From: Candidatus Omnitrophota bacterium
GTDB lineage: Bacteria; Hinthialibacterota; Hinthialibacteria; Hinthialibacterales; JAKPRU01
DNA: 17,752 bases
Assembly (NCBI GenBank): GCA_029570205.1
Contig: JAKQSI010000077.1
Span: 1-17,752, forward strand
Reading direction: 5' to 3'
Under the pieces are notes generated by a model, which saw only the letters and a list, made by a program, of their open reading frames with translations, searched no databases and was not told the origin of the DNA. The translations under genes and the position numbers were made by a program. Positions 1 through 8,305 of the stretch are shown here, one piece after another (position 1 is the stretch's first letter; every line of letters starts with the position of its first letter).

Positions 1-270
1 TCTCAATTATAAGTTTATCCGGTTCTTTTATACCACAAACCGCCCGAGTCCGGCAGTCTGACGGGGTGCGGGTTTCTCTGTTTATCCTGACTTGCATGGT
101 CTCATCTCTTCAAGAAACCACTCGCCGCGATTATTCTCGCGATATGCAACGGGTCTCACCCCCTCTTCTGACGGGCTTGTGAGAAATGCGGGTTAGAGGT
201 GTCGGTACCAGCGTCGGCAGTTGTGCGACTTTGCCTGACATCCATCGGCACGGGGTGGGACAAAAAGCCG
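1..270. other. Noncoding left edge, no gene recognised
   Basis: No open reading frame here looks like a protein. The frames that cross it are short, have no recognisable motif, and run through the tRNA-Leu and its flank. The segment lies downstream of the minus-strand tRNA-Leu. I see no repeat or RNA gene in it beyond the terminator that begins at 271. Confidence 0.5.
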
Positions 271-302
271 AAAAAAAAACTGCTATCACAAATCTGGTAA
301 CA
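271..302 (-). terminator. Probable Rho-independent terminator after tRNA-Leu
   Basis: Read on the minus strand, TGTTACCA (302-295) can pair with TGATAGCA (288-281), with one G-U pair and one C-A mismatch. The arm is followed by an uninterrupted run of nine T (279-271). It lies about 60 nt downstream of the tRNA 3' end, which is a reasonable place to end the tRNA transcript. The stem is imperfect, so this is only a moderate call. Confidence 0.4.
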
Positions 303-362
303 TGAGTATCTTGGGCGAGTTCCGGCACGGAAAAGCGCTGAATGACAAAAATAACATGATCC

Positions 363-448
363 TGCCGGAGGTGGGAATTGAACCCACACCCAGGGTAACC
401 TGGACCAGATTTTGAGTCTGGCGCGTCTGCCAATTCCGCCACTCCGGC
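363..448 (-). tRNA. tRNA-Leu(CAA)
   Basis: The minus strand folds as a class II tRNA. The acceptor arm GCCGGAG (448-442) pairs with CTCCGGC (370-364), and the discriminator base is A at 363. The anticodon arm is CCAGA-CTCAAAA-TCTGG, giving anticodon CAA, which reads the leucine codon UUG. It has the long variable arm expected of tRNA-Leu and the T-loop GGTTCAATTCC. CCA is not encoded. It is a single tRNA with no neighbouring RNA genes, and no integrase or duplicated 3' end suggests use as an attachment site in this window. Confidence 0.97.
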
Positions 449-564
449 CCGGCAAGATCACAAAAACAGAAATATCGAATTCTCGATTCGATTCTCAGGC
501 GAATACCATACCGCGTCGTTGATCCGCTGCCAAGAACAGACCCGTTTCGTAAAATGGGAAACAA

Positions 565-849
565 TCATTTCTCCCTGGGGCTGGAGGTGTTCGATATGGT
601 GTCGAGAATCCGGGTTATGCAGTCAGGCTTGGGTGCGGAAAGGATGCGCCGGATGTCATCCTCAGAAAAATGAGCAAGCAAATACCCCGCGATATCAAAC
701 ACTCCGGCCCAGCATTCGACCACTTTCGAACAAGGCAATTTTCGATTCATTCGGCGGCAATAATTGAACGTCACCGGCCCGCCGAGCTGCGGACATCTCC
801 AGCGCTCACGGTCATCATACATTTCCACAGAAGGATTCGGCGAATTCAT
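565..849 (-). CDS. Small cysteine-rich conserved protein (94 aa)
   Basis: A 94-residue protein with five cysteines (19, 31, 40, 46, 77). The first four sit in a C-x11-C-x8-C-x5-C pattern, in the segment RCPQLGG...NYCRR...LPC...ECW, and could bind a metal or an Fe-S cluster. The charged C-terminal half has a 'SEDDIRRIL' helix. The pattern resembles small uncharacterised proteins I recall from deltaproteobacteria and related groups, whose function is unknown. GGAG lies about 8 nt before the ATG; an internal ATG at residue 10 is an alternative. It lies 134 bp downstream of the PHP gene on the same strand and could be co-transcribed with it. The longer opposite-strand frame here has no protein-like character. 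Confidence 0.6.
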   Translation of the reverse strand: MNSPNPSVEMYDDRERWRCPQLGGPVTFNYCRRMNRKLPCSKVVECWAGVFDIAGYLLAHFSEDDIRRILSAPKPDCITRILDTISNTSSPREK

Positions 850-983
850 CGACGCTCCGAAACGAACGAGGATTCCGACACATACGCTGTCATACTATCA
901 CACGATTCAATCTATGGTATGTCGCCCTGCTGCAAGCCGGCAACAGCGTGTCGGTGGGACTATGTTTCCCTCAATCCGGCGGG

Positions 984-1769
984 CTATCGGTTGTGGACAA
1001 CCGTGCGGATATCCAGAAAATGCCTGTTTTGTATTCCGAGCGTGCGCATGGGAACCAGAAATGTCCGTGTGATCCCGACGGCGTCCAGGGAGTGCGCATC
1101 ACTGCCGGATGACAACAAAACTCCGCGTCGCACACAGGTTTTTGTGAAACGGAGAAGGAATTCGCGATACGCCGCTGAGATGGCATGTCCCAATCGGAAT
1201 TCGATTGCAATGGAGTTGCTTTTCGCCATATCGGCCAGCTCGATCAATTCATCGTCACGAATGGATTCCAGAATGGCCGTGTCGCCCCATGGTCCGAGGC
1301 TTTCGGTGTGGGAAAAGGGGTGGGGAATAATGTCCGCCCACGGTTTGGAGGCTGCCCGGCGGTGCAATGCCAGAACCCACTCCGCCATCTGTCGGGGGGT
1401 AGATACGCGCGGGATATATTGGTCGAACACATGATAATGGCTGGCGGCGAGCAAAATCACGTCGTAAATGTCCGCTTCCCAATCCGGGAGACTGACAATT
1501 TCGGGGGAGAGAACCTCTGCCTCACAGCCCACATAAACATCAAGAGGGGTTTCAATCTCCAGAAGATCGGCGCACGTTTCCTGAAAAAGAGCCGGATCGG
1601 TGTCCAGATGGCGATGGTCGGTGATGCAGACAACCTGAAAATGAAGCTGTTGGAACCGTTCCAGGACAGCCTTGGGAGTGCATTCGGGCAGTCCGCAGGA
1701 TGAGCGCAATGTGTGGACATGAGTGTCCTGGGTCTCAAGAATCGTTGTTGCGGGAACTACCAGACTCAC
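984..1769 (-). CDS. PHP-domain metal-dependent phosphoesterase
   Basis: A 261-residue protein of the PHP superfamily, which carries a polynuclear metal site and typically hydrolyses phosphoesters (histidinol phosphatase, nucleotide phosphatases and similar). The metal-ligand motifs occur in order: DTHVH (15-19), DH (51-52), GCEAE (81-85), HYH (111-113), HP (150-151) and SDAH (223-226). The substrate cannot be told from sequence. The chosen start is GTG at 1769 because AAAAAGGAG sits 6 nt upstream; a longer frame to 1862 has no such site and adds an unrelated N-terminus. It is divergent from the glycoside hydrolase gene, with a 173-bp gap. No signal peptide is visible, so it is probably cytoplasmic. 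Confidence 0.88.
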   Translation of the reverse strand: MSLVVPATTILETQDTHVHTLRSSCGLPECTPKAVLERFQQLHFQVVCITDHRHLDTDPALFQETCADLLEIETPLDVYVGCEAEVLSPEIVSLPDWEADIYDVILLAASHYHVFDQYIPRVSTPRQMAEWVLALHRRAASKPWADIIPHPFSHTESLGPWGDTAILESIRDDELIELADMAKSNSIAIEFRLGHAISAAYREFLLRFTKTCVRRGVLLSSGSDAHSLDAVGITRTFLVPMRTLGIQNRHFLDIRTVVHNR

Positions 1770-1817
1770 AAAAGACTCCTTTTTGCAGGGATACTGCGCC
1801 GAGTCGGCGCGCACGGT

Positions 1818-1846
1818 TTGAACTTTGCCGAAATGCCTGATAAGGT
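1818..1846 (+). promoter_or_regulatory. Possible promoter of the glycoside hydrolase gene
   Basis: TTGAAC (1818-1823), a 17-bp spacer and TAAGGT (1841-1846) lie about 100 bp upstream of the start at 1943. The match to sigma70 boxes is 4/6 and 3/6, so this is a weak candidate chosen for position and spacing. Confidence 0.25.
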
Positions 1847-1942
1847 TGCATTCGGCGCCCATGAGCAGGTCGAAGGGTGGTTTTCCTGGCCGCTCAACGC
1901 AAGTTTACAGATTTCAACAGGTCGGAAAAGGGAGAAGAGACG

Positions 1943-4900
1943 ATGAAAGACTTGGTCCGCCGTTTTGAAAATCCGGGGTCCGAATATCGCGGCAAGCCGT
2001 TTTGGGCCTGGAATGGCGCTCTGGAAGAGTCGGAATTGCGACGTCAAATCCGGATCATGCATCGGATGGGACTCGGAGGGTTTTTCATGCACTCCCGTGT
2101 CGGACTTGCCACGCCGTACCTGTCACCGCAGTGGTTTGACCTGGTCCGTGCCTGTGTTGACGAAGCCCGCAAGTGGAAAATGGAGGCCTGGCTGTACGAT
2201 GAGGACCGCTGGCCCTCCGGCGCGGCGGGCGGCCTGGTTACGCAGGACCCCCGTTTCCGGCTCCGTCGGCTGCGGATGTCCGTCCACCGCCCCGACAAAT
2301 TCAAATGGGAGGACGATATCCTCTCCGCCTGGGCCGCCGAGGTCAAAGGGACCACTGCCCGAAACCTCACCCCAATAATACGGGACAGCAAGATACCTTC
2401 TTCCGGTGTTATCCTTTCCTTCCGGAAAACGATTCAACCTCTCAGTTCCTGGTATAACGGCTACACATACCTGGACACGCTCTCCGAGGCCGCTGTTCAG
2501 AAATTTATTGAGGTTACGCACGAGAAATACCTGGAAGCCATCGGCAGCGAGTTCGGCAACGTTGTCCCCGGTATTTTTACCGATGAACCCAATTACGGCG
2601 AGCACCACAGACTGGACAAAACGGAGGAAGGCGTTCTCGCCGCATGGGAATTTCCCTGGACGGATTCTTTGCCCCAGGTGTTTGAAAAACGTTATGACTA
2701 CTCCATCCTGGAACATCTCCCCGAATTATTCCTTGACGTAGACGGAATCGAGGTATCCCGCGCCCGCTACCATTACCATGACTGCATTACCGCACTGTTT
2801 GTGAAAGCGTTCGCCAGGGGAATCGGCGACTGGTGCGGTAGTCATCGCCTGATGATGACCGGCCACGCTTTGTGCGAGGAAACCTTGTCGAGCCAGACCT
2901 TCGTTACCGGAAGCGCGATGCGGTTTTACGAGTACATGCAGGCTCCGGGAATCGATAATCTGACGGAAAACAACTACGAATTCGATACGGCAAAACAGTG
3001 TTCCTCCGTGGCGCATCAGATGGGCCGTTCCTGGGTTCTGTCCGAGCTGTACGGATGCACCGGCTGGGACTTCCCATTCGAAGGCCATAAAGCCGACGGG
3101 AACTGGCAGGCGGTACTCGGTGTCAATCTTCGCTGCCCGCATCTCGCCTGGTACACCATGCAGGGAGAGGCCAAACGGGATTACCCGGCCTCGATTTTCT
3201 TCCAGTCGCCCTGGTGGCAGCATTACTCGAAAGTAGAAGATTACTTTGCGCGAATCAATACCGTACTCCACAACGGAAAAGCGGTTCAGAATCTCCTGGT
3301 TATTCACCCGATCGAGAGCATGTGGCTTCGATTCCGGGTCGATCATGAAAAGCAGAAAGAGATTCAATCGCTGGACCGCCGGATACAGGAGCTGCGGAAC
3401 TGGCTGCTGGAGGCGCATCTCGATTTCGATTATGGCGATGAGGAAATCCTTTCCCGCTGCGCGGGAGTCACTGCCGGACCCTCCGGCGCAATTCTTGGAG
3501 TGGGGAAAGCACAATATCACGCGGTAGTTGTCCCGCCGCTTTTGACAATTCGGGCTACAACTCTTCGACTGCTTCGCCAGTTCCGGGAAAAAGGCGGATT
3601 GGTTATCTTTGCAGGCGATCCACCCCGGTATGTAGATGCGATAAAGGACCGGGATGCGCTAGAGATAGCCCAAACCTGTACGGTGGTTCCGTTTACCCAA
3701 AAGGCTGTTGTTGACTCGTTGAATGAACGAGTCCGTCTTGTCTCCATTATGGATCAAGGCGGTAATGAAATTCCGGCGCTTTTCTATCAATTGCGCGAAG
3801 ATGAGGATGCCTGGTATTTGTTTATTGTGAACAATGACCGCAAAAACGGCTATGAGGCCACGATTCGCACCGAGCCTGTCGGCGCGCCAGAGGAATGGGA
3901 CCCCGAAACGGGTAAACGATACGCCGCGGTACAAGAGAAATCGGACCGATTTTTGACCCTCCGCACGGATTTCCCGCCGACCGGCAGCCGCCTCTTTGTT
4001 ATTCGGAAAAAAGGCCGCTCGTCGTTGCCCCCGCGTCCCCAAGAGAACACGGCCTCCAAGATCGTGTTGCGCAACAAACGGTGGGATATTCAGCTCAATG
4101 AACCGAATGTTCTGGTATTGGATCGACCGAAATACCGAATCAAACAGGGCGCAATCCGGGGGCCGGAAGAGATTCTGCGTGTGGATCAGAAGGTGCGCAA
4201 ATCTCTCGGTATCCCCATACGCGGCGCGATGATGGTGCAGCCGTGGGCGCAGACAAAACAGGAAAAGGGACCGTCCGCGCCGATTGAACTGATTTACACG
4301 ATTACAGTCCATGATTTACCCACGGCGCCGCCGGACCTTGCCGTGGAGCGCCCGGGTCGTTTCGAGATCTCGTTTAACGAATTTCCGGTAGACAGCGATT
4401 CCGAATGCGGGTGGTGGGTGGATCCGTGTCTGCGTCGCTTGACTTTGGACCCATCCTGGTTCCGATTGGGAGAGAATACGCTTGTTTTAAAAACCCACTA
4501 CGGCTCCGCGGATGGCCTTGAGGCAATGTTTTTACTGGGTGATTTTGGGGTAAAGGTTCGTGGGACACAGACGAGTATGGAAACGCCCGTTCGTCAATTA
4601 ACGTTGGGAGATTGGACAAACCAGGGGCTTCCATTTTACTGCGCATCGGTAATCTATTCCACCCACGCGACACTTCGACCGGCGAAAAATCGCCGGATTG
4701 TATTGGCCGTTCCCGAATGGAAAGGTTGCTGTATTCGGGTTCTTGTGAACGGTCAAGATGCCGGGATTATTGCCTGGCAGCCGCATGAAATCGACATTAC
4801 GGGTTTCGTAAAACCCGGGGCAAACGATATCCGCATTCAATTGATTACCAGCCGCCGGAACGCATTCGGACCGTTACATCAGGCGAATCCCGAAAACAAA

Positions 4901-5020
4901 TGGACCGGCCCGTTCGAGTTCATCACCAGCGGGGACCGCTGGATAGAAGAGTATAATCTCAAACCGCACGGTCTTTTTGCGCCGCCGGTGATTGAGATGA
5001 GGGAGCCGGTTTCACACTGA
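1943..5020 (+). CDS. Large glycoside hydrolase, GH106-like, with C-terminal sugar-binding-type domain
   Basis: A 1025-residue protein resembling the family of large bacterial proteins annotated as GH106 alpha-L-rhamnosidase-like or 'glycosyl hydrolase'. The N-terminus is characteristic: KPFWAWNG (18-25), then MGLGGFFMHSRVGL (42-55), then YDEDRWPSGAAGG (85-97). Candidate catalytic acids are Glu215 in FTDEPNYG and Glu368 in SELYG. The last 250 residues look like the beta-sandwich sugar-binding domain common in these enzymes (for example WKGCCIRVLVNGQDAG). There is no signal peptide, so the substrate is probably an imported oligosaccharide or glycoconjugate. The start is ATG 1943, with GGGAGAAG 5 nt before it; the frame opens earlier, at 1877, without a good site. 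It converges on the ABC exporter gene. The exact substrate is unknown. Confidence 0.8.
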   Translation: MKDLVRRFENPGSEYRGKPFWAWNGALEESELRRQIRIMHRMGLGGFFMHSRVGLATPYLSPQWFDLVRACVDEARKWKMEAWLYDEDRWPSGAAGGLVTQDPRFRLRRLRMSVHRPDKFKWEDDILSAWAAEVKGTTARNLTPIIRDSKIPSSGVILSFRKTIQPLSSWYNGYTYLDTLSEAAVQKFIEVTHEKYLEAIGSEFGNVVPGIFTDEPNYGEHHRLDKTEEGVLAAWEFPWTDSLPQVFEKRYDYSILEHLPELFLDVDGIEVSRARYHYHDCITALFVKAFARGIGDWCGSHRLMMTGHALCEETLSSQTFVTGSAMRFYEYMQAPGIDNLTENNYEFDTAKQCSSVAHQMGRSWVLSELYGCTGWDFPFEGHKADGNWQAVLGVNLRCPHLAWYTMQGEAKRDYPASIFFQSPWWQHYSKVEDYFARINTVLHNGKAVQNLLVIHPIESMWLRFRVDHEKQKEIQSLDRRIQELRNWLLEAHLDFDYGDEEILSRCAGVTAGPSGAILGVGKAQYHAVVVPPLLTIRATTLRLLRQFREKGGLVIFAGDPPRYVDAIKDRDALEIAQTCTVVPFTQKAVVDSLNERVRLVSIMDQGGNEIPALFYQLREDEDAWYLFIVNNDRKNGYEATIRTEPVGAPEEWDPETGKRYAAVQEKSDRFLTLRTDFPPTGSRLFVIRKKGRSSLPPRPQENTASKIVLRNKRWDIQLNEPNVLVLDRPKYRIKQGAIRGPEEILRVDQKVRKSLGIPIRGAMMVQPWAQTKQEKGPSAPIELIYTITVHDLPTAPPDLAVERPGRFEISFNEFPVDSDSECGWWVDPCLRRLTLDPSWFRLGENTLVLKTHYGSADGLEAMFLLGDFGVKVRGTQTSMETPVRQLTLGDWTNQGLPFYCASVIYSTHATLRPAKNRRIVLAVPEWKGCCIRVLVNGQDAGIIAWQPHEIDITGFVKPGANDIRIQLITSRRNAFGPLHQANPENKWTGPFEFITSGDRWIEEYNLKPHGLFAPPVIEMREPVSH

Positions 5021-5085
5021 CAGGCCCAAGCCTTCATGCGGTGTGTGCGGAATCCATGAATTGCCCCCACGGCCACCGCGCCGCC

Positions 5086-5105
5086 ATTCCGGCGAAAGCC
5101 GGAAT
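5086..5105. repeat. REP-like palindromic hairpin between convergent genes
   Basis: ATTCCGGC-GAAA-GCCGGAAT is a perfect 8-bp inverted repeat closed by a GAAA tetraloop. It sits in the 148-bp gap between the ends of the hydrolase gene and the ABC exporter gene. Palindromes of this type are dispersed in many genomes as REP-like elements. In this place it could also protect or end both transcripts, although no T-run follows. Only one copy occurs in this window. Confidence 0.55.
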
Positions 5106-5168
5106 CCAGGACGCCGGTGCTACCCGGCTTCGTTTCCCCGATCGCGTGTCTGAACATAGAGAACAGGT

Positions 5169-6974
5169 TCAAGTCCCCGATTCCTGATTGCAGAATTGCA
5201 GCTGGTACAGGCGGGAATAGATACCGCCGCGTTCCAGTAGGTCTAGGTGGGTTCCTGCTTCGACTATTCTTCCCTGGTGAAGTACCAGAATACGATCCGC
5301 CCGTCGAATCGTGGATAGCCGATGGGCAATGACGATATTCGTGCGGCCGGTGAGAAGTGTTTCCAGCGCCTCTTGAATAAGCGATTCCGTCTCGGTATCG
5401 ACGCTGGACGTGGCCTCGTCCAGGATGAGCAGGTGCGGGGCATGCGCCAGCGCACGCGCAAAGGAGAGCAGTTGTCGCTGCCCGACCGACAATGTCGCTC
5501 CTCGTTCCTTTACCGGTTCCTTGTACTCTCCCGGCAGATGCCGAATAAACGGATCGGCCTGGACCGTTTCACACGCGGCCCGGACCTGTTCCTCGGTGAT
5601 TTCCGCGCGGTCCAGACGGATATTACCCGCAATATCCCCGGAAAAAAGAAAGACATCCTGTAAAACCAGACCGATCTGTCGGCGGAGAAATTGCAGGTCC
5701 ATGTCCCGGATATCAATACCGTCAATGTAAATCCCGCCTTTTTGCGGATCATAAAACCGGAACAGAAGGTTAATGATTGTAGTTTTTCCCGCGCCGGTCG
5801 CGCCGACTACCGCAACCGTCTGCCCGGGTTGCACGGTAAAGGACACATCTTTTAAAACCCAGTCCTCGTCATCATAAGCAAACCAGACATTTCGAAACTC
5901 GACCAGCCCGGAAAAAGCGGGCGGGCGGACAGGGGAAACAGGATCGGGGATGATATCGTTCGTGTCGAGCATTTTGAAAATCCGCTCGGAGGAAGCCATC
6001 GCCGCCTGCATGATATTGAACTTATCCGCCAGTTCCCGTACCGGTGCGAAAAACCGGCTCATCGCCTGGATAAACAAAAATACCGTGCCCAACGTCAGCG
6101 GATCCGGTGAGCCGGCCGTACGAAATACTTTTTTTGCCCCGTACCAGAGTATCAGCGCCAGGGAAAGATTGCCCAGAAATTCAACCATGGGAAAGAATAT
6201 GGAGTAATGAAACACCGTATCGACCTGTGCGTCGATATAATCCCGGTTGCGCTCGGAAAACTGCCGCGCCATGCGTTTCTCCTGCGCAAACACCTGGATT
6301 GTAGTCATCCCCTGAATACATTCCTGTAGGAAAGCATTGATTTTTGCCAGACGAACCCGCACCTCGCGGTAGGAGTCGCGAACCTTGCGCTTGAATCGAA
6401 CAGAAGCCCAGACAATCACCGGCAGCACGGAGAAAGAAACCAGCGCCAATTCCCAGTCGATCCAAAGCAGCAGCGCCGTGGCGCCGATCAACAGGAACAC
6501 ATCCTGAAACACATACACCACGCAGTTGGAGAACATGTTGTCCAGCGCTTCCACATCGGATGTGATCCGTGTCAGCAGACGCCCGACCGGATTCCGGTTG
6601 AAAAATCGCAAGGAATAACGCTCTAGCGTGCGGAAAATCTGCATCCGTAAATCGAACATCGCACGCTGGCTCATTGCGCTTGTGAGATAAAGCACGAAGT
6701 ACTGGACAAAAAGCGAAACCGTCAGAACAATCAAATACCATCCGGCAATTCGGTACAACCCGACGACATGATCCGGCCGGATGTACCGATCAATGATAAT
6801 CTTGGTAAGATAAACAATATAAAGATCCAGGGCGGCAAACAAAAGAACGAGCAGCACAGCGGCAATGGCGATGTGCCGGTACGGGCGGAGATAAGTCAAA
6901 AGACGCCGCATCAGACGGCTGTCGTACGCTTTCCCCAGAATTTCATCTTCTTGAAAGGTATTGATCGGAGGCAT
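5169..6974 (-). CDS. ABC exporter, fused membrane and ATPase domains (MsbA/LmrA-like)
   Basis: A 601-residue half-transporter, the usual length for type IV ABC exporters. The transmembrane domain covers about residues 30-315, with hydrophobic helices near 34-60, 72-100, 150-190 (two), 257-282 and 292-312. The ATPase domain follows: Walker A GATGAGKTT (391-399), Q-loop Gln439, signature LSVGQ (495-499), Walker B LLILDE (515-520) and switch His551. The catalytic Glu520 is present, so this is a competent ATPase site. The N-terminal 'YDSRLMRRLLTYLRPYR' resembles one subunit of heterodimeric multidrug exporters, but no partner gene is adjacent. It may act as a homodimer or pair with a subunit encoded elsewhere. 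Substrate unknown. It is divergent from the deacetylase gene, 84 bp away, and no strong ribosome binding site was seen before ATG 6974. Confidence 0.93.
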   Translation of the reverse strand: MPPINTFQEDEILGKAYDSRLMRRLLTYLRPYRHIAIAAVLLVLLFAALDLYIVYLTKIIIDRYIRPDHVVGLYRIAGWYLIVLTVSLFVQYFVLYLTSAMSQRAMFDLRMQIFRTLERYSLRFFNRNPVGRLLTRITSDVEALDNMFSNCVVYVFQDVFLLIGATALLLWIDWELALVSFSVLPVIVWASVRFKRKVRDSYREVRVRLAKINAFLQECIQGMTTIQVFAQEKRMARQFSERNRDYIDAQVDTVFHYSIFFPMVEFLGNLSLALILWYGAKKVFRTAGSPDPLTLGTVFLFIQAMSRFFAPVRELADKFNIMQAAMASSERIFKMLDTNDIIPDPVSPVRPPAFSGLVEFRNVWFAYDDEDWVLKDVSFTVQPGQTVAVVGATGAGKTTIINLLFRFYDPQKGGIYIDGIDIRDMDLQFLRRQIGLVLQDVFLFSGDIAGNIRLDRAEITEEQVRAACETVQADPFIRHLPGEYKEPVKERGATLSVGQRQLLSFARALAHAPHLLILDEATSSVDTETESLIQEALETLLTGRTNIVIAHRLSTIRRADRILVLHQGRIVEAGTHLDLLERGGIYSRLYQLQFCNQESGT

Positions 6975-7058
6975 CGTATTGGTTCTGTAAGAAGTGTAGC
7001 CTAAACAGAAATCGAATCAATTGAAAGCCGCATCCCGATTTATGAGAATGTCCGGGCG

Positions 7059-7910
7059 ATGAGTCTATCCTCCATTCCGTGCGACGATCTTCCACCGATT
7101 ATTCTGACCGTAGATGTCGAAGACTATTTTATGAGTCCGGAGGGGATTCCGGTGGAACGATGGGGAGAATATCCCTCGCGAATCCGTGAAGGGATGGCCG
7201 CCACCCTCGAACTGTTTGCCGAATACCGGGCACGGGCCACCTTTTTCTTTCTGGGCTGGGTTGCCGACCGGTTTCCGGACCTGGTCGCGGAAACCGCCCG
7301 ACAGGGACATGAAATCGGAACTCACTTGTACGACCACAGGTTTGTTCACAACCAGACTCCGAGTGAATTCGAGTCCACATTGGAGCATAGTCTCTCGGCC
7401 CTCCAGGCAATGGGAATTACCGGAGTGACAAGCCATCGGGCGCCGGGATTCTCTCTTTCCCGAAACAACGTCCGGCAATTCGAGATACTGACTCGACTGG
7501 GAATCCGGAACGACTCCTCGATCAATCCCCATGCCACATACCTGTATGGGGAGCATGGCGCGCCACGGTTTCCATACCGGATCGGGGAGGTTTTGGAATG
7601 GCCGCCGGCAACCATCGAGGTTGCCGGGCGGGTATTTCCGGTGGGAGGAGGAGGAACCCTTCGGATTCTCCCCGCCTGGTATTGCCGCTGGGCAAGGCGG
7701 CATTACCTGTCTGAAGGATGGCCGCCCGTGATTTATCTGCATCCCTGGGAACTGGACCCCGCGCCGCCCAGAATCCAACTTCCTTTCCGTCAGGCGCTTA
7801 TTCATCATCTGGGGCTTTCCGGAATGAGAAACAAGGTTCGGGATTTGTTGCGGGAACACAAGACCTTGACCCTGGCGGAGGCTGCAAGAATCTGGGGGGA
7901 TTCCATTTAG
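7059..7910 (+). CDS. Polysaccharide deacetylase (DUF3473-type, XrtA-associated family)
   Basis: A 283-residue NodB-fold deacetylase. TVDVEDYF (17-24) is the first motif and carries the catalytic and metal Asp residues. ATFFFLGW (60-67) is the core strand. GTHLYDH (87-93) gives the metal histidines His89 and His93. RAPGFS (127-132) is the third motif. YLHPWELDP (226-234) is characteristic of the DUF3473-type C-terminus found in deacetylases of exopolysaccharide or PEP-CTERM loci. The family removes N- or O-acetyl groups from polysaccharides. This protein has no signal peptide, as is usual for the subfamily. No exopolysaccharide or exosortase genes are next to it, so the target is unknown. The ribosome binding site before ATG 7059 is weak. 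Confidence 0.9.
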   Translation: MSLSSIPCDDLPPIILTVDVEDYFMSPEGIPVERWGEYPSRIREGMAATLELFAEYRARATFFFLGWVADRFPDLVAETARQGHEIGTHLYDHRFVHNQTPSEFESTLEHSLSALQAMGITGVTSHRAPGFSLSRNNVRQFEILTRLGIRNDSSINPHATYLYGEHGAPRFPYRIGEVLEWPPATIEVAGRVFPVGGGGTLRILPAWYCRWARRHYLSEGWPPVIYLHPWELDPAPPRIQLPFRQALIHHLGLSGMRNKVRDLLREHKTLTLAEAARIWGDSI

Positions 7911-7993
7911 CATAACATCTTTGAATTCAATAGATTGCAGACGAATTCCAGTTAATTTCGGGATTTTCCTCTTGAGAATACTTACCGTTTTTT

Positions 7994-8022
7994 TTGACAG
8001 AATTGCGTGGAATTTCTACAAA
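7994..8022 (+). promoter_or_regulatory. Strong sigma70-like promoter candidate
   Basis: A perfect -35 box TTGACA (7994-7999) is followed by a 17-bp spacer and TACAAA (8017-8022), which matches 4/6. Transcription would start near 8030. No gene follows before tRNA-Gln at 8306, so it would make either a long tRNA leader or a small RNA. Confidence 0.45.
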
Positions 8023-8132
8023 AATACGTTAAGTTTGAGAAAATGAAGGAGTTAGTGCAATTCCAGCAGTCGCGATGTCTCGAAAAAACCCCAATTTCCA
8101 GTGCTGGGAGTAAGAGTTTTCTATATAGATGT

Positions 8133-8171
8133 TTGTCAATTATCTCGCGAGAAATGCGGCAAAATTGACAA
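8133..8171. repeat. Nested inverted repeats (9-bp arms around a 10-bp palindrome)
   Basis: TTGTCAATT (8133-8141) and AATTGACAA (8163-8171) are perfect inverted arms. Between them lies the perfect palindrome TCTCGCGAGA (8143-8152). This could be a compound operator for dimeric regulators or an RNA hairpin. There is no T-run, so it is not a standard terminator. Confidence 0.5.
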
Positions 8172-8234
8172 TATACGATATTTTATTCCTTTTTCAAAAA
8201 TAGAATTGATCTCCCGTAATTTCTAATGAAGATC

Positions 8235-8263
8235 TTGACGGGAAATCGTGGGGATGGTAGTTT
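8235..8263 (+). promoter_or_regulatory. Possible promoter of tRNA-Gln
   Basis: TTGACG (8235-8240), a 17-bp spacer and TAGTTT (8258-8263) would start transcription about 35 nt before the tRNA. The -10 match is only 3/6. The -35 box overlaps the right arm of the TCCCGT/ACGGGA inverted repeat. Confidence 0.3.
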
Positions 8264-8305
8264 GTAGCCGCTGCTTTTACCAACTCGTTTTAATAAACGA
8301 AACGT

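Larger units (their letters stand above)
7911..8305. other. AT-rich intergenic region with promoter-like and palindromic signals
   Basis: About 390 bp without a protein-like frame, clearly richer in A and T than its neighbours. It holds a TTGACA-17-TACAAA promoter candidate (7994-8022), a nested palindrome (8133-8171), a 6-bp inverted repeat TCCCGT/ACGGGA (8212-8217 and 8238-8243) and a possible tRNA promoter (8235-8263). A small RNA could be encoded, but no family is recognised. Confidence 0.5.

Noticed and set aside
670-1434. 254-aa plus-strand frame over the small Cys protein and PHP gene
   Set aside because: It is rich in Arg and Ser with no motif, and overlaps the PHP gene, whose metal motifs are convincing on the minus strand.
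7065-7913. 282-aa minus-strand frame opposite the deacetylase
   Set aside because: It has almost the same span as the deacetylase gene, whose motifs are clear; the minus-strand composition is not protein-like.
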